From NCBI RefSeq assembly GCF_004768465.1, contig NZ_SRMF01000012.1, positions 1 through 64,000 of the forward strand: a DNA stretch of 64,000 nt, read 5' to 3'. This document shows, piece after piece, positions 1 to 7,634 of this stretch; position 1 is the first letter of the stretch, and each line of letters begins with the position of its first letter. The position numbers and the translations under genes were made by a program. The notes beneath the pieces were generated by a model. The model had not been told where the DNA came from and did no database searches. It was given only the letters and a program-made list of their open reading frames with translations. The stretch comes from Natronospirillum operosum. GTDB taxonomy: Bacteria; Pseudomonadota; Gammaproteobacteria; Pseudomonadales; Natronospirillaceae.

Positions 1-1
1 T

Positions 2-187
2 TATCCGCCCAATCCGGTTGATGCTGGAGCGTCAAGAAATGATGGTTGCGTGAGAAAGCGGATACTTCAGGACCGACTAATTAGCATGACAGCTTCTGTT
101 GTTACAGGAGGAGGCACTCATGACAACAACCTTCTTGAACAAGGACCAGAGCATGGAAAAGGGCCTTGGCCATGGAGTAATCCGTAA
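2..187 (+). CDS. 3' end of an unidentified gene (partial)
   Basis: The second reading frame is open from the window edge to a TAA at 185-187, giving 61 residues that end in a Gly/Pro/Trp-rich tail (GPWPWSNP). The next gene can start one base after this stop, at 189, which suggests translational coupling. The frame is much longer than the two other short frames here and overlaps the alternative start of the next gene at 120. I do not recognise the product. Small lipoproteins directly after a C-terminal tip are often found in effector/immunity arrays, but that reading is inference. Confidence 0.4.
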   Translation, partial: YPPNPVDAGASRNDGCVRKRILQDRLISMTASVVTGGGTHDNNLLEQGPEHGKGPWPWSNP

Positions 188-188
188 T

Positions 189-602
189 ATGAAAATGAAG
201 AGAGTAGCAACACTTTTTGTCACTTCTTCTATATATTTGACATTACTAGGCTGTCCTCGAGTAGCATATATAGAGGTGTACAACAACACGAGCCATACAA
301 TAAAGATTGACACATCCACTGATATCGCTGAGGCAGAACCTGCAGGTTCAGTTACACTGCCTATCGCCTACTCATATTTTCATATTGAATTTAACCAAGA
401 AACATGGAGGTATAATCGGAACATACCCCATGATGGAAGTGATGGCCCATATTTCGATGGGACCTTGCGCATACAAATAAACTCAGACAAATTGGGGTAT
501 GCTTTAGAAACAAACCAAAAACCTCCCGTAGTGGACTTTGAAGAGCAGCCTACTGGTTATCCAATTGAACCAGACAAGGTTATTCCAGCTATGGAACAAT
601 AA
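189..602 (+). CDS. small lipoprotein, unknown function (A)
   Basis: From the ATG at 189 the protein has a charged start (MKMKRVA), a hydrophobic stretch and a lipobox LTLLGC with Cys22, so it should be a lipidated periplasmic or outer-membrane protein of 137 residues. An in-frame ATG at 120 has a stronger Shine-Dalgarno (AGGAGGAG) but would put 23 polar residues in front of the signal peptide. I prefer 189, which follows the upstream stop by one base. The mature part begins with Y-x-E-V-Y-N-N-T, resembling the start of lipoprotein B at 721. The base composition is clearly more AT-rich than the rest of the window, a sign of transfer. Function unknown; an immunity role is only a guess. Confidence 0.6.
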   Translation: MKMKRVATLFVTSSIYLTLLGCPRVAYIEVYNNTSHTIKIDTSTDIAEAEPAGSVTLPIAYSYFHIEFNQETWRYNRNIPHDGSDGPYFDGTLRIQINSDKLGYALETNQKPPVVDFEEQPTGYPIEPDKVIPAMEQ

Positions 603-715
603 AGATATCCAATCTACTAAGTGACCTTGGCCAGCAGATGCGCTACGGTAAAGTAATCCATACGAACAGGCCGCTCAGGGATACGGAAAAGGCGAAGGTC
701 ATTGTAGCCGGGTAG
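569..715 (+). pseudogene. possible remnant of a gene 3' end before lipoprotein B
   Basis: A reading frame of 48 codons without its own strong start runs from 569 to a TAG at 713-715, five bases before lipoprotein B. The translated piece (QMRYGKVIHTNRPL and onward) looks protein-like. It overlaps the 3' end of lipoprotein A in another frame, so it is a fragment at best. The arrangement repeats that at 2-187: a C-terminal tip directly followed by a lipoprotein. No homologue is recognised. Confidence 0.25.
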
Positions 716-720
716 ATATT

Positions 721-1356
721 ATGAATAAATTTTCAGCACATGTGAAAACAGCCACTCTCAATCATACTGGACATATAATAACATCGTTGCTTCTTGTTGC
801 TTTCACGACAATTTACGGATGCACACGCCCAGCCGTTCTCTATTTACACAACAACACAGCGGAAACATTCTCTGCATGTAACTTAAATCATTCAGAGGAG
901 CCGTGTTATATTATTGAGTCCAGCAATACTGACGAGATAGTTTTAACTGGAAACATCCCTCCAGCTGAGAGAGAGCCAGGCTGGAATATTTTGATCACGG
1001 GCGGCCAGGGCAACAAGTCTTTGTATAGATACATATACCGAAGAGATTTCGGCTCCTTATCAGACTATATCTCTGAGTCATATTGCAAAGGGCGTATTTT
1101 TCGACTTTGTGGAATCGCTATTCAACTGAATCAAGATCAAGTAATCTATTGGGCTGGACAGGATAGCACTATGCCTATCAGTGAGATCCCGGAGCAGCCA
1201 ACAATCAAAGGGGTCAGAGTCGTTGATTTTGTACACCGGCCAGTACGAGACCAACCTCACCGGCCTGATCCATATGGATGTAACCCGGCTACTAATGCTT
1301 CTGTATCATTACCAATGCAACAACCTGCTAACGTATCTCCGCAGCATCATTGCTGA
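721..1356 (+). CDS. small lipoprotein, unknown function (B), C-terminus probably run-on
   Basis: The 211-residue product has a long N-terminal region, a hydrophobic segment and a lipobox TTIYGC (Cys34), so it is a predicted lipoprotein. The mature start (C-T-R-P-A-V, then HNNT) and an EQPT stretch near residue 159 echo lipoprotein A, so the two are likely diverged paralogues. The last 45 or so residues are Pro/His/Asn-rich, low in resemblance to A, and overlap the end of the antitoxin gene on the other strand by 29 bp. The original stop has probably been lost through rearrangement next to the toxin-antitoxin pair. The gene is AT-rich like its neighbour. Function unknown. Confidence 0.55.
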   Translation: MNKFSAHVKTATLNHTGHIITSLLLVAFTTIYGCTRPAVLYLHNNTAETFSACNLNHSEEPCYIIESSNTDEIVLTGNIPPAEREPGWNILITGGQGNKSLYRYIYRRDFGSLSDYISESYCKGRIFRLCGIAIQLNQDQVIYWAGQDSTMPISEIPEQPTIKGVRVVDFVHRPVRDQPHRPDPYGCNPATNASVSLPMQQPANVSPQHHC

Positions 1357-1648
1357 CCGGTTTATCGTAGCCTGACAGTTCAATGTTGAACGAGGCTCCC
1401 ACCGCCACACTGGCACGTGCAAGTGTGGCCAGAGTCACACTGGTGTCATTTTCATCCAACAGGCGGTTGATGACCGGCCTGCTGGTGTGCATTCGCCGCG
1501 CCATTTCCGTCTTGGTAATGTGTTGCCGCTTCATCGCCTGTGACAACTGCCAGGCAATGACGCGCTTCATCGCGGCGGCAGTAACATCTTCCCTGACGCC
1601 ATATTCTTCCAGAAAGTCGTCAAAATCAGAGCCAATATGCCTGTTCAT
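1328..1648 (-). CDS. higA: HigA-type XRE antitoxin
   Basis: This is a 106-residue helix-turn-helix protein; the HTH runs about residues 35-75 (SQAMKRQHITKTEMARRM, then TSRPVINRLLD). It should bind and neutralise the adjacent toxin and repress the operon. The start at 1648 is fixed by a GAGGAG ribosome site and by an ATGA overlap with the toxin stop codon, so the genes are translationally coupled. The order toxin-then-antitoxin is that of HigBA-type systems. The longer upstream extension of this frame is only the toxin gene read in another frame. Confidence 0.82.
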   Translation of the reverse strand: MNRHIGSDFDDFLEEYGVREDVTAAAMKRVIAWQLSQAMKRQHITKTEMARRMHTSRPVINRLLDENDTSVTLATLARASVAVGASFNIELSGYDKPVSNDAAEIR

Positions 1649-1992
1649 GATGTACTCCTCAGTGTCTTCAGACGTTGCTCTGCCGTCTTCAGTTCTTTCT
1701 TGGGCGTCTTTTGATCTTTCTTCACAAAACTGTGTAACAGCACCATTTGGCTGTCTACCACAGTAAAAAGAACTCGCACGATGCCATCGTTGATGGTCGA
1801 TCGAACTTCCCACAGGTCATCACCCATTTTTCGCACCAATGGCATGCCCAGTGGCCAGCCAAACTGTACGGCTTTGATGTCTGTCCCGATTGTTTTCCGG
1901 TCTTCTGCTGTCTGATCTCGCAGGAAGTCTCTAACAGGCTCCCTGCCACCGGCAGTGCAGAAGAATCTTACAGAAAGTATCGGTTCAGGCAT
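1645..1992 (-). CDS. higB: HigB/RelE-type toxin (phage-derived Gp49-like)
   Basis: The 115-residue basic protein has the features of the HigB/Gp49-like mRNA interferase family: a GGREPVRDFLRD start, a central D-I-K-A-V-Q-F-G-W-P-L-G-M-P segment, LWEVRS, then RVLF and LLHSFVKK. Family members cleave translated mRNA at the ribosome when the antitoxin is degraded. The C-terminus is lysine-rich (KKDQKTPKKELKTAEQR). It is followed directly by the antitoxin with a 4-bp overlap. An operator and promoter lie just upstream at 1999-2026. Assignment to the family is firm; the exact target is unknown. Confidence 0.85.
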   Translation of the reverse strand: MPEPILSVRFFCTAGGREPVRDFLRDQTAEDRKTIGTDIKAVQFGWPLGMPLVRKMGDDLWEVRSTINDGIVRVLFTVVDSQMVLLHSFVKKDQKTPKKELKTAEQRLKTLRSTS

Positions 1993-1998
1993 GAACTA

Positions 1999-2026
1999 AG
2001 TGTATCAAAAAAGATACATCGTGCAA
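1999..2026 (-). promoter_or_regulatory. higBA promoter with autoregulatory palindrome
   Basis: On the minus strand a -35 like TTGCAC (2026-2021) and a -10 TACACT (2004-1999) are 16 bp apart. The spacer holds a perfect inverted repeat, TGTATC and GATACA separated by six A/T bases (2001-2018). A palindrome between -35 and -10 just ahead of the toxin start is where HigA-type antitoxins usually bind their own promoter. Confidence 0.7.
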
Positions 2027-2106
2027 CTCAACAGCGCAGTTAAACCTAAAACAGAGAACGACATTATCGTAGAGATCGCGATATTCTGTGCCATGTAAGC
2101 ACCTGA

Positions 2107-2122
2107 TCGACCAGGTGGTCGA
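2107..2122. promoter_or_regulatory. palindrome upstream of dksA-like gene
   Basis: TCGACCA and TGGTCGA form a perfect inverted repeat with a 2-bp centre, about 50 bp before the start of the DksA/TraR-type gene. The short centre favours a protein-binding site over an RNA hairpin. The binding protein is unknown. Confidence 0.35.
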
Positions 2123-2170
2123 GGTGACGCGGCTGGTGTAGTGTATTGCTCATCGCGAGGGAGCAATTTC

Positions 2171-2512
2171 ATGAACCACCCCGATCTCGACATGCAGGAC
2201 ATGGCCCGCCAGCTGCGTACCCTGCGCGAAGAGCTGGAAGCCCAGAGCAAGGGCTCCGCAGGTGCGCGCTCGACGGTGGTGCTGGACCAGACCACGGTCG
2301 GACGCCTCTCCCGCATGGATGCGCTGCAGGGTCAGGCCATGGCCAACGCCGAGGAAGAACGCCGACGCCTGATGATGCGGCGTATCGACGCCGCGCTGAC
2401 CCGCATCGACAACGGCGAGTTCGGTGCCTGTATCAAATGCGATGAGTGGATTGAGGCCAAACGGCTGGCGTTCGACCCGACCGTACTCAAGTGCATGGGC
2501 TGCGCCAGCTGA
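2171..2512 (+). CDS. DksA/TraR-family C4 zinc-finger protein
   Basis: A 113-residue protein with a predicted coiled-coil N-terminal half (about residues 10-70, Arg/Glu-rich) and a C-terminal C4 zinc finger: CIKC and CMGC separated by 17 residues. This is the domain order of TraR/DksA proteins, which enter the RNA polymerase secondary channel and modulate initiation. The protein is shorter than canonical DksA (about 150 residues) and lacks its long N-terminus. The start at 2171 has GAGGGAG upstream; the in-frame extension back to 2141 has no such site. The gene stands alone on the plus strand with convergent genes after it. Confidence 0.82.
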   Translation: MNHPDLDMQDMARQLRTLREELEAQSKGSAGARSTVVLDQTTVGRLSRMDALQGQAMANAEEERRRLMMRRIDAALTRIDNGEFGACIKCDEWIEAKRLAFDPTVLKCMGCAS

Positions 2513-2517
2513 TACCC

Positions 2518-2835
2518 TCAAAAAGCCTCGTCGCCCATGGTGGCCATGGCTATCACGCCACGGGCGGTGGCGGTCCGGCAGATATAGTCCAGATGCTCGT
2601 TCAGGCTGGCCTCGCCCGGCATCTGCTCGACATCGGTGCGCTGGCACCTGTACACCTCCAGCAGCGTCATGTCGTCTGCACTGAGGTCTTCATGCAGAAG
2701 TTTCAGGGCCTGCTCCAGATCCTTTTCGGGCACTGCGGCAATACAGCAGGTCTGGGTCGAGCCGTCCAGGCGCTGAGCCGAGGCTTCGCCGATCGCGGCC
2801 CTGAGGTAGATCAGCCAGATGATGTCGTCAGTCAT
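2518..2835 (-). CDS. conserved small protein, unknown
   Basis: A 105-residue acidic protein starting MTDDIIWLIYLRAA with an AGGGAAG site before the ATG at 2835. It has no signal peptide or membrane segment. It contains three cysteines (TCC near residue 30 and RC near 63). I do not recognise a family. It is the last gene of a same-strand run that begins with the heme receptor at 7535, so it may be at the end of that operon. It ends 5 bp from the convergent zinc-finger gene. Confidence 0.5.
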   Translation of the reverse strand: MTDDIIWLIYLRAAIGEASAQRLDGSTQTCCIAAVPEKDLEQALKLLHEDLSADDMTLLEVYRCQRTDVEQMPGEASLNEHLDYICRTATARGVIAMATMGDEAF

Positions 2836-2879
2836 GGTCTTCCCTGTTCGAATTCCCGCGCCTGTGCACCGGCAGGGCC

Positions 2880-3230
2880 TCAGTCCTCCGCCAACGTCAC
2901 TTCGCTGGCGCGTATCAGTCTGCCGCCGTCTCTGTTGACCATGAATCGCCCCTGCACCCGTACCCGCTCGCCCACATGATCAGCCACCAGCGCGGCCGGT
3001 TCGATGGCGACCCGGTTGAGCTGTGCGTCCTCGATCCAGTAATGCAGGGGGTCGTCGAACATGCGCACGGTACCTTCGGTGATCACGTCGCGCCCGTTGT
3101 AGCCGGACTGGTAGGTCACCAGGCGGTCGAGTGAGCGCTCCATGACCGGATCGGCACAGGCTGTCAGCAGGCCGAGCATCAGACAGCAGAGTAGCCGGCC
3201 GGCCCAACCGGAATGCGGGGATTGATTCAT
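2880..3230 (-). CDS. small lipoprotein, possibly OB-fold-like
   Basis: A 116-residue protein with a lipoprotein signal ending LLTAC (Cys25), so it is anchored to a membrane on the periplasmic side. The rest has alternating strands (GTVRMFDDPLHYWIED, VGERVRVQGRFMV, GGRLIRASEV) that read like a small beta-barrel of OB type, but this is structural inference from pattern only. The start is 15 bases from the TonB stop codon, so it is likely co-transcribed with tonB and the heme receptor. No specific function is assigned. Confidence 0.6.
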   Translation of the reverse strand: MNQSPHSGWAGRLLCCLMLGLLTACADPVMERSLDRLVTYQSGYNGRDVITEGTVRMFDDPLHYWIEDAQLNRVAIEPAALVADHVGERVRVQGRFMVNRDGGRLIRASEVTLAED

Positions 3231-3245
3231 GGTGAGATAGTAAAC

Positions 3246-4193
3246 TCACTGCAGCCGATAATCGACCGGCACTTCAAAACGCAGCGAGTCAATGCCCTGC
3301 CGGGTCAGTTCATCCGGCAGCGGCGGCAGGTCATCCAGATGATCCAGCAGCGCCAGGGCGGCGGCATCCAGGCTGTCGTAGCCGGTGGATTCACGCAGGC
3401 CCAGACTTTCTACCCGGCCATCGGCACGAACCTCGAACGCCAGCAGCGCCGTACCTTCCTGATTCAGCCGCTGGGCGCGGCGCGGGTACTGATGGGCCCT
3501 GGCCAGGGCAGACTGAATCAGCGCCTCGTATTGCGGGCGCATCTCGGCTTCCAGTTCTTCGCCGTCAGGCGGGCCGGGTGAAGGCACAGCCACATCACCG
3601 GGCAGTGCCCAGTCTGTGGCACGGCGTTCGTTCAGCCGTTGTTCCAGAGCCCGGGTATCCACCTCCCGGGAGGCGGCAGTGGAAAAGGCCTGCAGTTCGT
3701 CTCTGAGTGCCTCCAGATCAGGTTGATCCGGTGCAGAATTCCGATTCAGATACTCTCTCTGCAGATATTCAGGCAGCGGCTGGGCAGTGGGTCTTTCCGG
3801 CTCGGGTTCCGCTGTCGGTTCGGGCTCTGGCACCGTGATTGGCTCGGGTTCCGGCAGCGGCTCGGGCAGGGGTTCGGGGGTGGCAACGGGTGCCGGCAGC
3901 GCCCATTGCCAGGCGCCGGCCGGCGAGGCAATGACGGCATCAGCATCGGGGGGATCCAGCTCCGACCGGGCGGGTACTGCCATGGCCATCAGTTCCATCT
4001 GTACCGGTTCCGGCATCCGTGTTTCGGCGGCCGCCAGCAACGGCGGTGCCTCCGACAACAAGGCCCAGACCAGCAGACCATGGGCCAGCAGTGACAGCGC
4101 AACGGCAGGTACCAGACCCCCCGGCGGCTCGGGGCCGGGACGCCGGGTCAATTCCGCCGGCAGTACCTGGCTGTCACCGCTCATTACCAGCAT
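3246..4193 (-). CDS. TonB-family energy transducer
   Basis: The 315-residue protein has one N-terminal membrane segment (about 27-47), a long Pro/Glu-rich linker (about 95-150, many EPLPEPEP units) that can span the periplasm, and a C-terminal TonB domain (about 235-315; FEVRADGRVESLGL, TGYDSLDAAAL). It should couple ExbBD proton-motive energy to outer-membrane receptors, here surely the receptor at 5532-7535. ExbB and ExbD are not in the window. I start it at 4193, 8 bp after the preceding gene, not at the far upstream in-frame start, which lies inside that gene. Confidence 0.82.
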   Translation of the reverse strand: MLVMSGDSQVLPAELTRRPGPEPPGGLVPAVALSLLAHGLLVWALLSEAPPLLAAAETRMPEPVQMELMAMAVPARSELDPPDADAVIASPAGAWQWALPAPVATPEPLPEPLPEPEPITVPEPEPTAEPEPERPTAQPLPEYLQREYLNRNSAPDQPDLEALRDELQAFSTAASREVDTRALEQRLNERRATDWALPGDVAVPSPGPPDGEELEAEMRPQYEALIQSALARAHQYPRRAQRLNQEGTALLAFEVRADGRVESLGLRESTGYDSLDAAALALLDHLDDLPPLPDELTRQGIDSLRFEVPVDYRLQ

Positions 4194-4201
4194 GGCTGGC
4201 C

Positions 4202-5449
4202 CTACGGAGTTTCCAGCAGGACCGCACGCAGGGTGATGTAACCACTGGTACCGGAGTCCGGATGGTAGTAGCGCGTGGCCTGTACCAGCACGATGTCGTC
4301 CGTGGTGGCCTCGTCGCCGTCCAGATCCAGCGCAAAGACCCGGTAGTTCGGATGCAGCCGATGGCCTCCGGCCACACCGTAGCGGAACCACTCATTGCTG
4401 GTGAAGACGTTGTCTGCCGAGTCACTTTCGAAGCCGAAACCGAAGGCGGTATCGGAACCATCCAGTGCATTCACCTCCGCTTCGGTATAGGGCGAGTCGA
4501 CATGCAGGGCTACATTGCCATCGCCGGTCACACCGCCGTTCAGGCGCAGCACACCGACCGAACCGGTACCCTGGGCGCTGGTGGTGGTTTCGACGGTATA
4601 GCGAATATCCCAGTCTGCAGTGGCACTGGTGCTGTAGGTGCCGGCGTCGAGGTCGATATAGACCGAGCCTCTGGGGTCATCCAGTTCTGCTGTCAGTTCG
4701 GTGCCGCCCGTCAGGTCGAAACTGCCGTCGCCGGACATCGGCGTGATACGCAGAATAATGGCGGCATCATCGAAACTGGCATCGGTATCCCGGGTATCAA
4801 ACAGCGGCTCATTATTGTCCAGCAGTTGCACAATGAAGTTGTCCCCTTCGGTGCTGCGCACGGCCCAGTAGTGGTCCTCGTTCGCAGTCACATAACCACC
4901 CCCCGGGCGCCCTGCGGGCAGATCGCTGCGGTAGGTCGCCCAGTCACTCCAGGCCCCGAAAGCCGGCTGGAAGTCTTCTGCCGCAAAATCCAGATCAGTC
5001 GGGTCATAGGGGTAGGTCAGGTCGGCCAGATACATCTCCGGCGTGGCATTGACAAAGGTGTTCTCGACCGGGTCACCATTGCCGTCATAGAAGGCATCCT
5101 GGGCATGGGCGAGTGCGGCCGTGACCGAGCCGGTACCGGCAACACCGCCATTGAGCATCACTATATTGTAGCGCTGCAGTGCGACGTGCCAGTCGTCACC
5201 CGACAGGTCGGTGGTCATGACGCCGGTCTGGAGATTGACACCGGTCAGGTCTGTATAGCTGGAGGCGTCCACGACCACGGACGCCACCTTTCCGGCCTGC
5301 AGATCGGCGGCAAAATCCGTCGATCCGCCACCATTGTTGTTGCCATTGCTGGAGCTGCTGGAACTGTCAAAGCAGCCGCCCAGAGCGACCAGGCTGGTCA
5401 GCAGCAGGGTTCCACCCAATGTTTGATATGCCTTGTGTGAACACGACAT
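4202..5449 (-). CDS. HmuY-like heme-binding lipoprotein
   Basis: The 415-residue product has a clear lipobox (LVALGGC, Cys26) followed by a Ser/Asn/Gly-rich linker, and then regions typical of the HmuY family: VVVDASSYTDLTGVNLQTG followed by DDWHVALQRYNI. HmuY proteins are surface lipoproteins that bind heme and hand it to a TonB receptor. Its place between a heme-type receptor and tonB agrees. There are two similar internal stretches (RYNIVMLNGGVAGTGSV and VLRLNGGVTGDGNV), perhaps a duplicated beta sheet. The start at 5449 has GGGAG eight bases upstream. Family assignment is from pattern and context; heme binding is not shown. Confidence 0.7.
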   Translation of the reverse strand: MSCSHKAYQTLGGTLLLTSLVALGGCFDSSSSSSNGNNNGGGSTDFAADLQAGKVASVVVDASSYTDLTGVNLQTGVMTTDLSGDDWHVALQRYNIVMLNGGVAGTGSVTAALAHAQDAFYDGNGDPVENTFVNATPEMYLADLTYPYDPTDLDFAAEDFQPAFGAWSDWATYRSDLPAGRPGGGYVTANEDHYWAVRSTEGDNFIVQLLDNNEPLFDTRDTDASFDDAAIILRITPMSGDGSFDLTGGTELTAELDDPRGSVYIDLDAGTYSTSATADWDIRYTVETTTSAQGTGSVGVLRLNGGVTGDGNVALHVDSPYTEAEVNALDGSDTAFGFGFESDSADNVFTSNEWFRYGVAGGHRLHPNYRVFALDLDGDEATTDDIVLVQATRYYHPDSGTSGYITLRAVLLETP

Positions 5450-5484
5450 GACGATAACTCCCAAATTTGATTTCCTTTCCGTTT

Positions 5485-5502
5485 GCTCCGTTGCAGCGGA
5501 GC
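5485..5502. other. intercistronic stem-loop between receptor and HmuY-like gene
   Basis: GCTCCG and CGGAGC form a 6-bp stem with a 6-base loop in the 82-bp gap between the receptor stop and the next start. There is no U-tract on the minus strand, so it is more likely an mRNA processing or stability element than a terminator. Confidence 0.35.
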
Positions 5503-5531
5503 GCCTGTGTCGTGATGGCTGACTCGTTGCT

Positions 5532-7535
5532 TCAGAACCGGCCCTGCACGCCGGCAAAGACCCGCCGACCGATCAGCGGTCGGCGGTCGCCACTGGTATC
5601 CAGGGGCTGATACTCGTCGAGCAGATTGTCGCCGCCGGCAAACAGCTCCAGATGACGGCCCGCTTCGACATTGACCACGGTGCCGAGATCCACCCAGGCC
5701 GGAGTGCGCTGGGTATTGTCGCTGTCCGACCAGGTGCGGCTGTGGTGCCTGGCCGACGCCAGCCACTGCACCCGATCGAGCGGCTGCCACTCAACACCGG
5801 CCGTCACCACATGCGGTGTGCGTCCCGGCAGTCTGTTGTCGGTCTCCCGGTTGCGGGCCTCCGTGTAGCTGTAGGCAAGACGCGTCTCCCACTGGGGTGA
5901 CAGCTGCAGGCGCCCTTCGGCATCCATACCCCTGATCTCGGCCTCGTCGATGTTCTGGTAGCGATAGATATCCAGGTTGGCCTGCTGACTGGCCGCCTCG
6001 TCGAGGTCGGTCACAATCAGGTTCTCGGCCTGATTCAGATAGACGCCGAAATCGGCACTCCAGCGCTGGCCGCTCAGCGCCATTCCGAGTTGCCAGGACA
6101 GGTTCTGTTCCGGGTCCAGGTCGGGGTTGCCGCGTACCTGATAACCGAACTGGCTGTGGTCAAAGAAGTAGTACCGCTCCTTCAGGTTGGGCACGCGATA
6201 ACCCACGCCCACACCGGCGCGCAGATGGCCGGTAGCGCCCGGAAACTCCAGCCAGGTCGGGTCCCAGCGCAGGTTCAGTTTGGGCGCAAGGAAGAAGCCG
6301 AAACCCTCGTCCCACTGGGCCCGGGCACCGGGCAGCAGCTCCAGCCGATCGCCGACGAAGAAATCATCCTGAACATAGAACGCGAAATCCTGCTGGCTGC
6401 GCTCGGATACCTCTTCGGTCGAAGACGTGGTGCCGTCCAGTGCCTGCGTGGTGCGGGTCTGCTCCAGGCTGCTGTAGCGGTAGTCCATGCCCAGGGTCAG
6501 CAGGTGCTCACCCCACTGCGCATCCCACTGCTGGCTGACCGAACGCAGCCACATCTCGGCCTCCCGCTCGCGCTCGGTCACATCGGTCAGGATGGCATCC
6601 TGCGTGGTGGTCTGATCAAAGCGCTCCAGGCGCGCCTGGGTAGTGCTGTCGATGTCATCACCCAGCACCGAGGGCCGCTGCCAGCGCAGCGCGCCCGCCA
6701 GACGCAACGTCTCGTCGGTATAGTTGAAGGGCACGCCGTCTTCATCCACCGGCCGCCACAGGTCGGTCACGAACAGCTCGGTATCCAGGCGCCAGCTATG
6801 GGCTCCGTGCTCCAGACTGAGGCGGTTGTCCACCGACCAGGTCTGGCCGCTGAAGGTGTCCTGAGTGCGGACATCGGGGTTTCGGTCCGAACCATAGCTT
6901 TCACGAAAGTCGAAGCTCAGCCGGTTGCTCAGCGGACCGATCTGGCCGGTGGCGCCACTGAGGCTGAGGCGCTGTTCCCCCAGCAGGCCCAGCGCCGCAT
7001 CGTCCGTGTTCAGATCCCCGTAGGAAGTGCCCTGCCAGCGCACCCGGCCTTCCGGGCGAGCCGGTTCGGCGGTGATGATGTTGACCACACCACCCATCGC
7101 ATCGCTGCCGTACAGGGCCGAGGTGGCTCCGCGCACAACCTCGATGCGTTCGACCTGATTCAGATTCAGCCGCGACAGATTCACCGTGGAACCGGTCGAG
7201 GCCGACACCGGCATGCCGTCTATCAGCACCGCTACCTGGTCGCCCTGCATGCCCTGCATGATGACCTGTTCGCCCTCGTCCCCGTGGATGCTGCCCAGTT
7301 GCACACCCGGTATGTGGCGCAGGGCTTCGGCGACGGTGTTCACCTGCCGCGCTTCCAGTTCTTCCCGCTGCAGTACAGTGACCTGCACCGGCGAATCGCT
7401 GATCGACTTCTCGGTGCGGGTGCCGGTAATCACCAGAGTATCCAGTGCTGTTTCCTCGGCGGCTGCCGTCACCGTCATTGCTGCCAGCAGCAGGCCGAGG
7501 GCCCTGATCCTTCCTGCCCGATAGCGCCTTGTCAC
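5532..7535 (-). CDS. TonB-dependent outer-membrane heme receptor (HmuR-like)
   Basis: The 667-residue protein has a signal peptide (about 1-26), a TonB box region (DTLVITGTR, about 32-40), a plug domain (SPVQVTVLQ to about 150, with VERIEVVRGATSALYGSDAMGGVVNI) and a C-terminal beta-barrel ending in Phe. The stretch YRVPNLKERY, a following FFDHSQFGY and GNPDLDPEQ correspond to the FRAP/NPNL region of heme receptors, with a His between them as expected. I use the GTG at 7535 with AGGGAG upstream; the ATG further up at 7589 falls in the Fur box. It faces hmuSTUV and leads a run with the HmuY-like and TonB genes. Confidence 0.88.
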   Translation of the reverse strand: MTRRYRAGRIRALGLLLAAMTVTAAAEETALDTLVITGTRTEKSISDSPVQVTVLQREELEARQVNTVAEALRHIPGVQLGSIHGDEGEQVIMQGMQGDQVAVLIDGMPVSASTGSTVNLSRLNLNQVERIEVVRGATSALYGSDAMGGVVNIITAEPARPEGRVRWQGTSYGDLNTDDAALGLLGEQRLSLSGATGQIGPLSNRLSFDFRESYGSDRNPDVRTQDTFSGQTWSVDNRLSLEHGAHSWRLDTELFVTDLWRPVDEDGVPFNYTDETLRLAGALRWQRPSVLGDDIDSTTQARLERFDQTTTQDAILTDVTEREREAEMWLRSVSQQWDAQWGEHLLTLGMDYRYSSLEQTRTTQALDGTTSSTEEVSERSQQDFAFYVQDDFFVGDRLELLPGARAQWDEGFGFFLAPKLNLRWDPTWLEFPGATGHLRAGVGVGYRVPNLKERYYFFDHSQFGYQVRGNPDLDPEQNLSWQLGMALSGQRWSADFGVYLNQAENLIVTDLDEAASQQANLDIYRYQNIDEAEIRGMDAEGRLQLSPQWETRLAYSYTEARNRETDNRLPGRTPHVVTAGVEWQPLDRVQWLASARHHSRTWSDSDNTQRTPAWVDLGTVVNVEAGRHLELFAGGDNLLDEYQPLDTSGDRRPLIGRRVFAGVQGRF

Positions 7536-7574
7536 GATCTTGCTCCCTGCTGGGTTGATTTTATGAATGCAAAC

Positions 7575-7603
7575 GATAATACTTCTCATTCTATTAAATG
7601 CAA
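7575..7603 (-). promoter_or_regulatory. Fur box and promoter between receptor and hmuS
   Basis: Bases 7575-7593 (GATAAT, six bases, CATTCTA) match 13 of 19 positions of the Fur consensus by my count. On the minus strand a -35 TTGCAT (7603-7598) and -10 TATTAT (7581-7576) with a 16-bp spacer overlap it, so Fur would block the receptor promoter. The site lies about 40 bp from each start codon and could control both arms of the heme locus. Confidence 0.7.
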
Positions 7604-7634
7604 CTCGAACTTTGCAGCATTTCCGGGAGGGGTT

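Noticed and set aside
6090-7634. Long plus-strand open frame ahead of hmuS
   Set aside because: It is the antisense of the heme receptor; hmuS has its own ribosome site at 7622-7630 and the peptide upstream has no family pattern.
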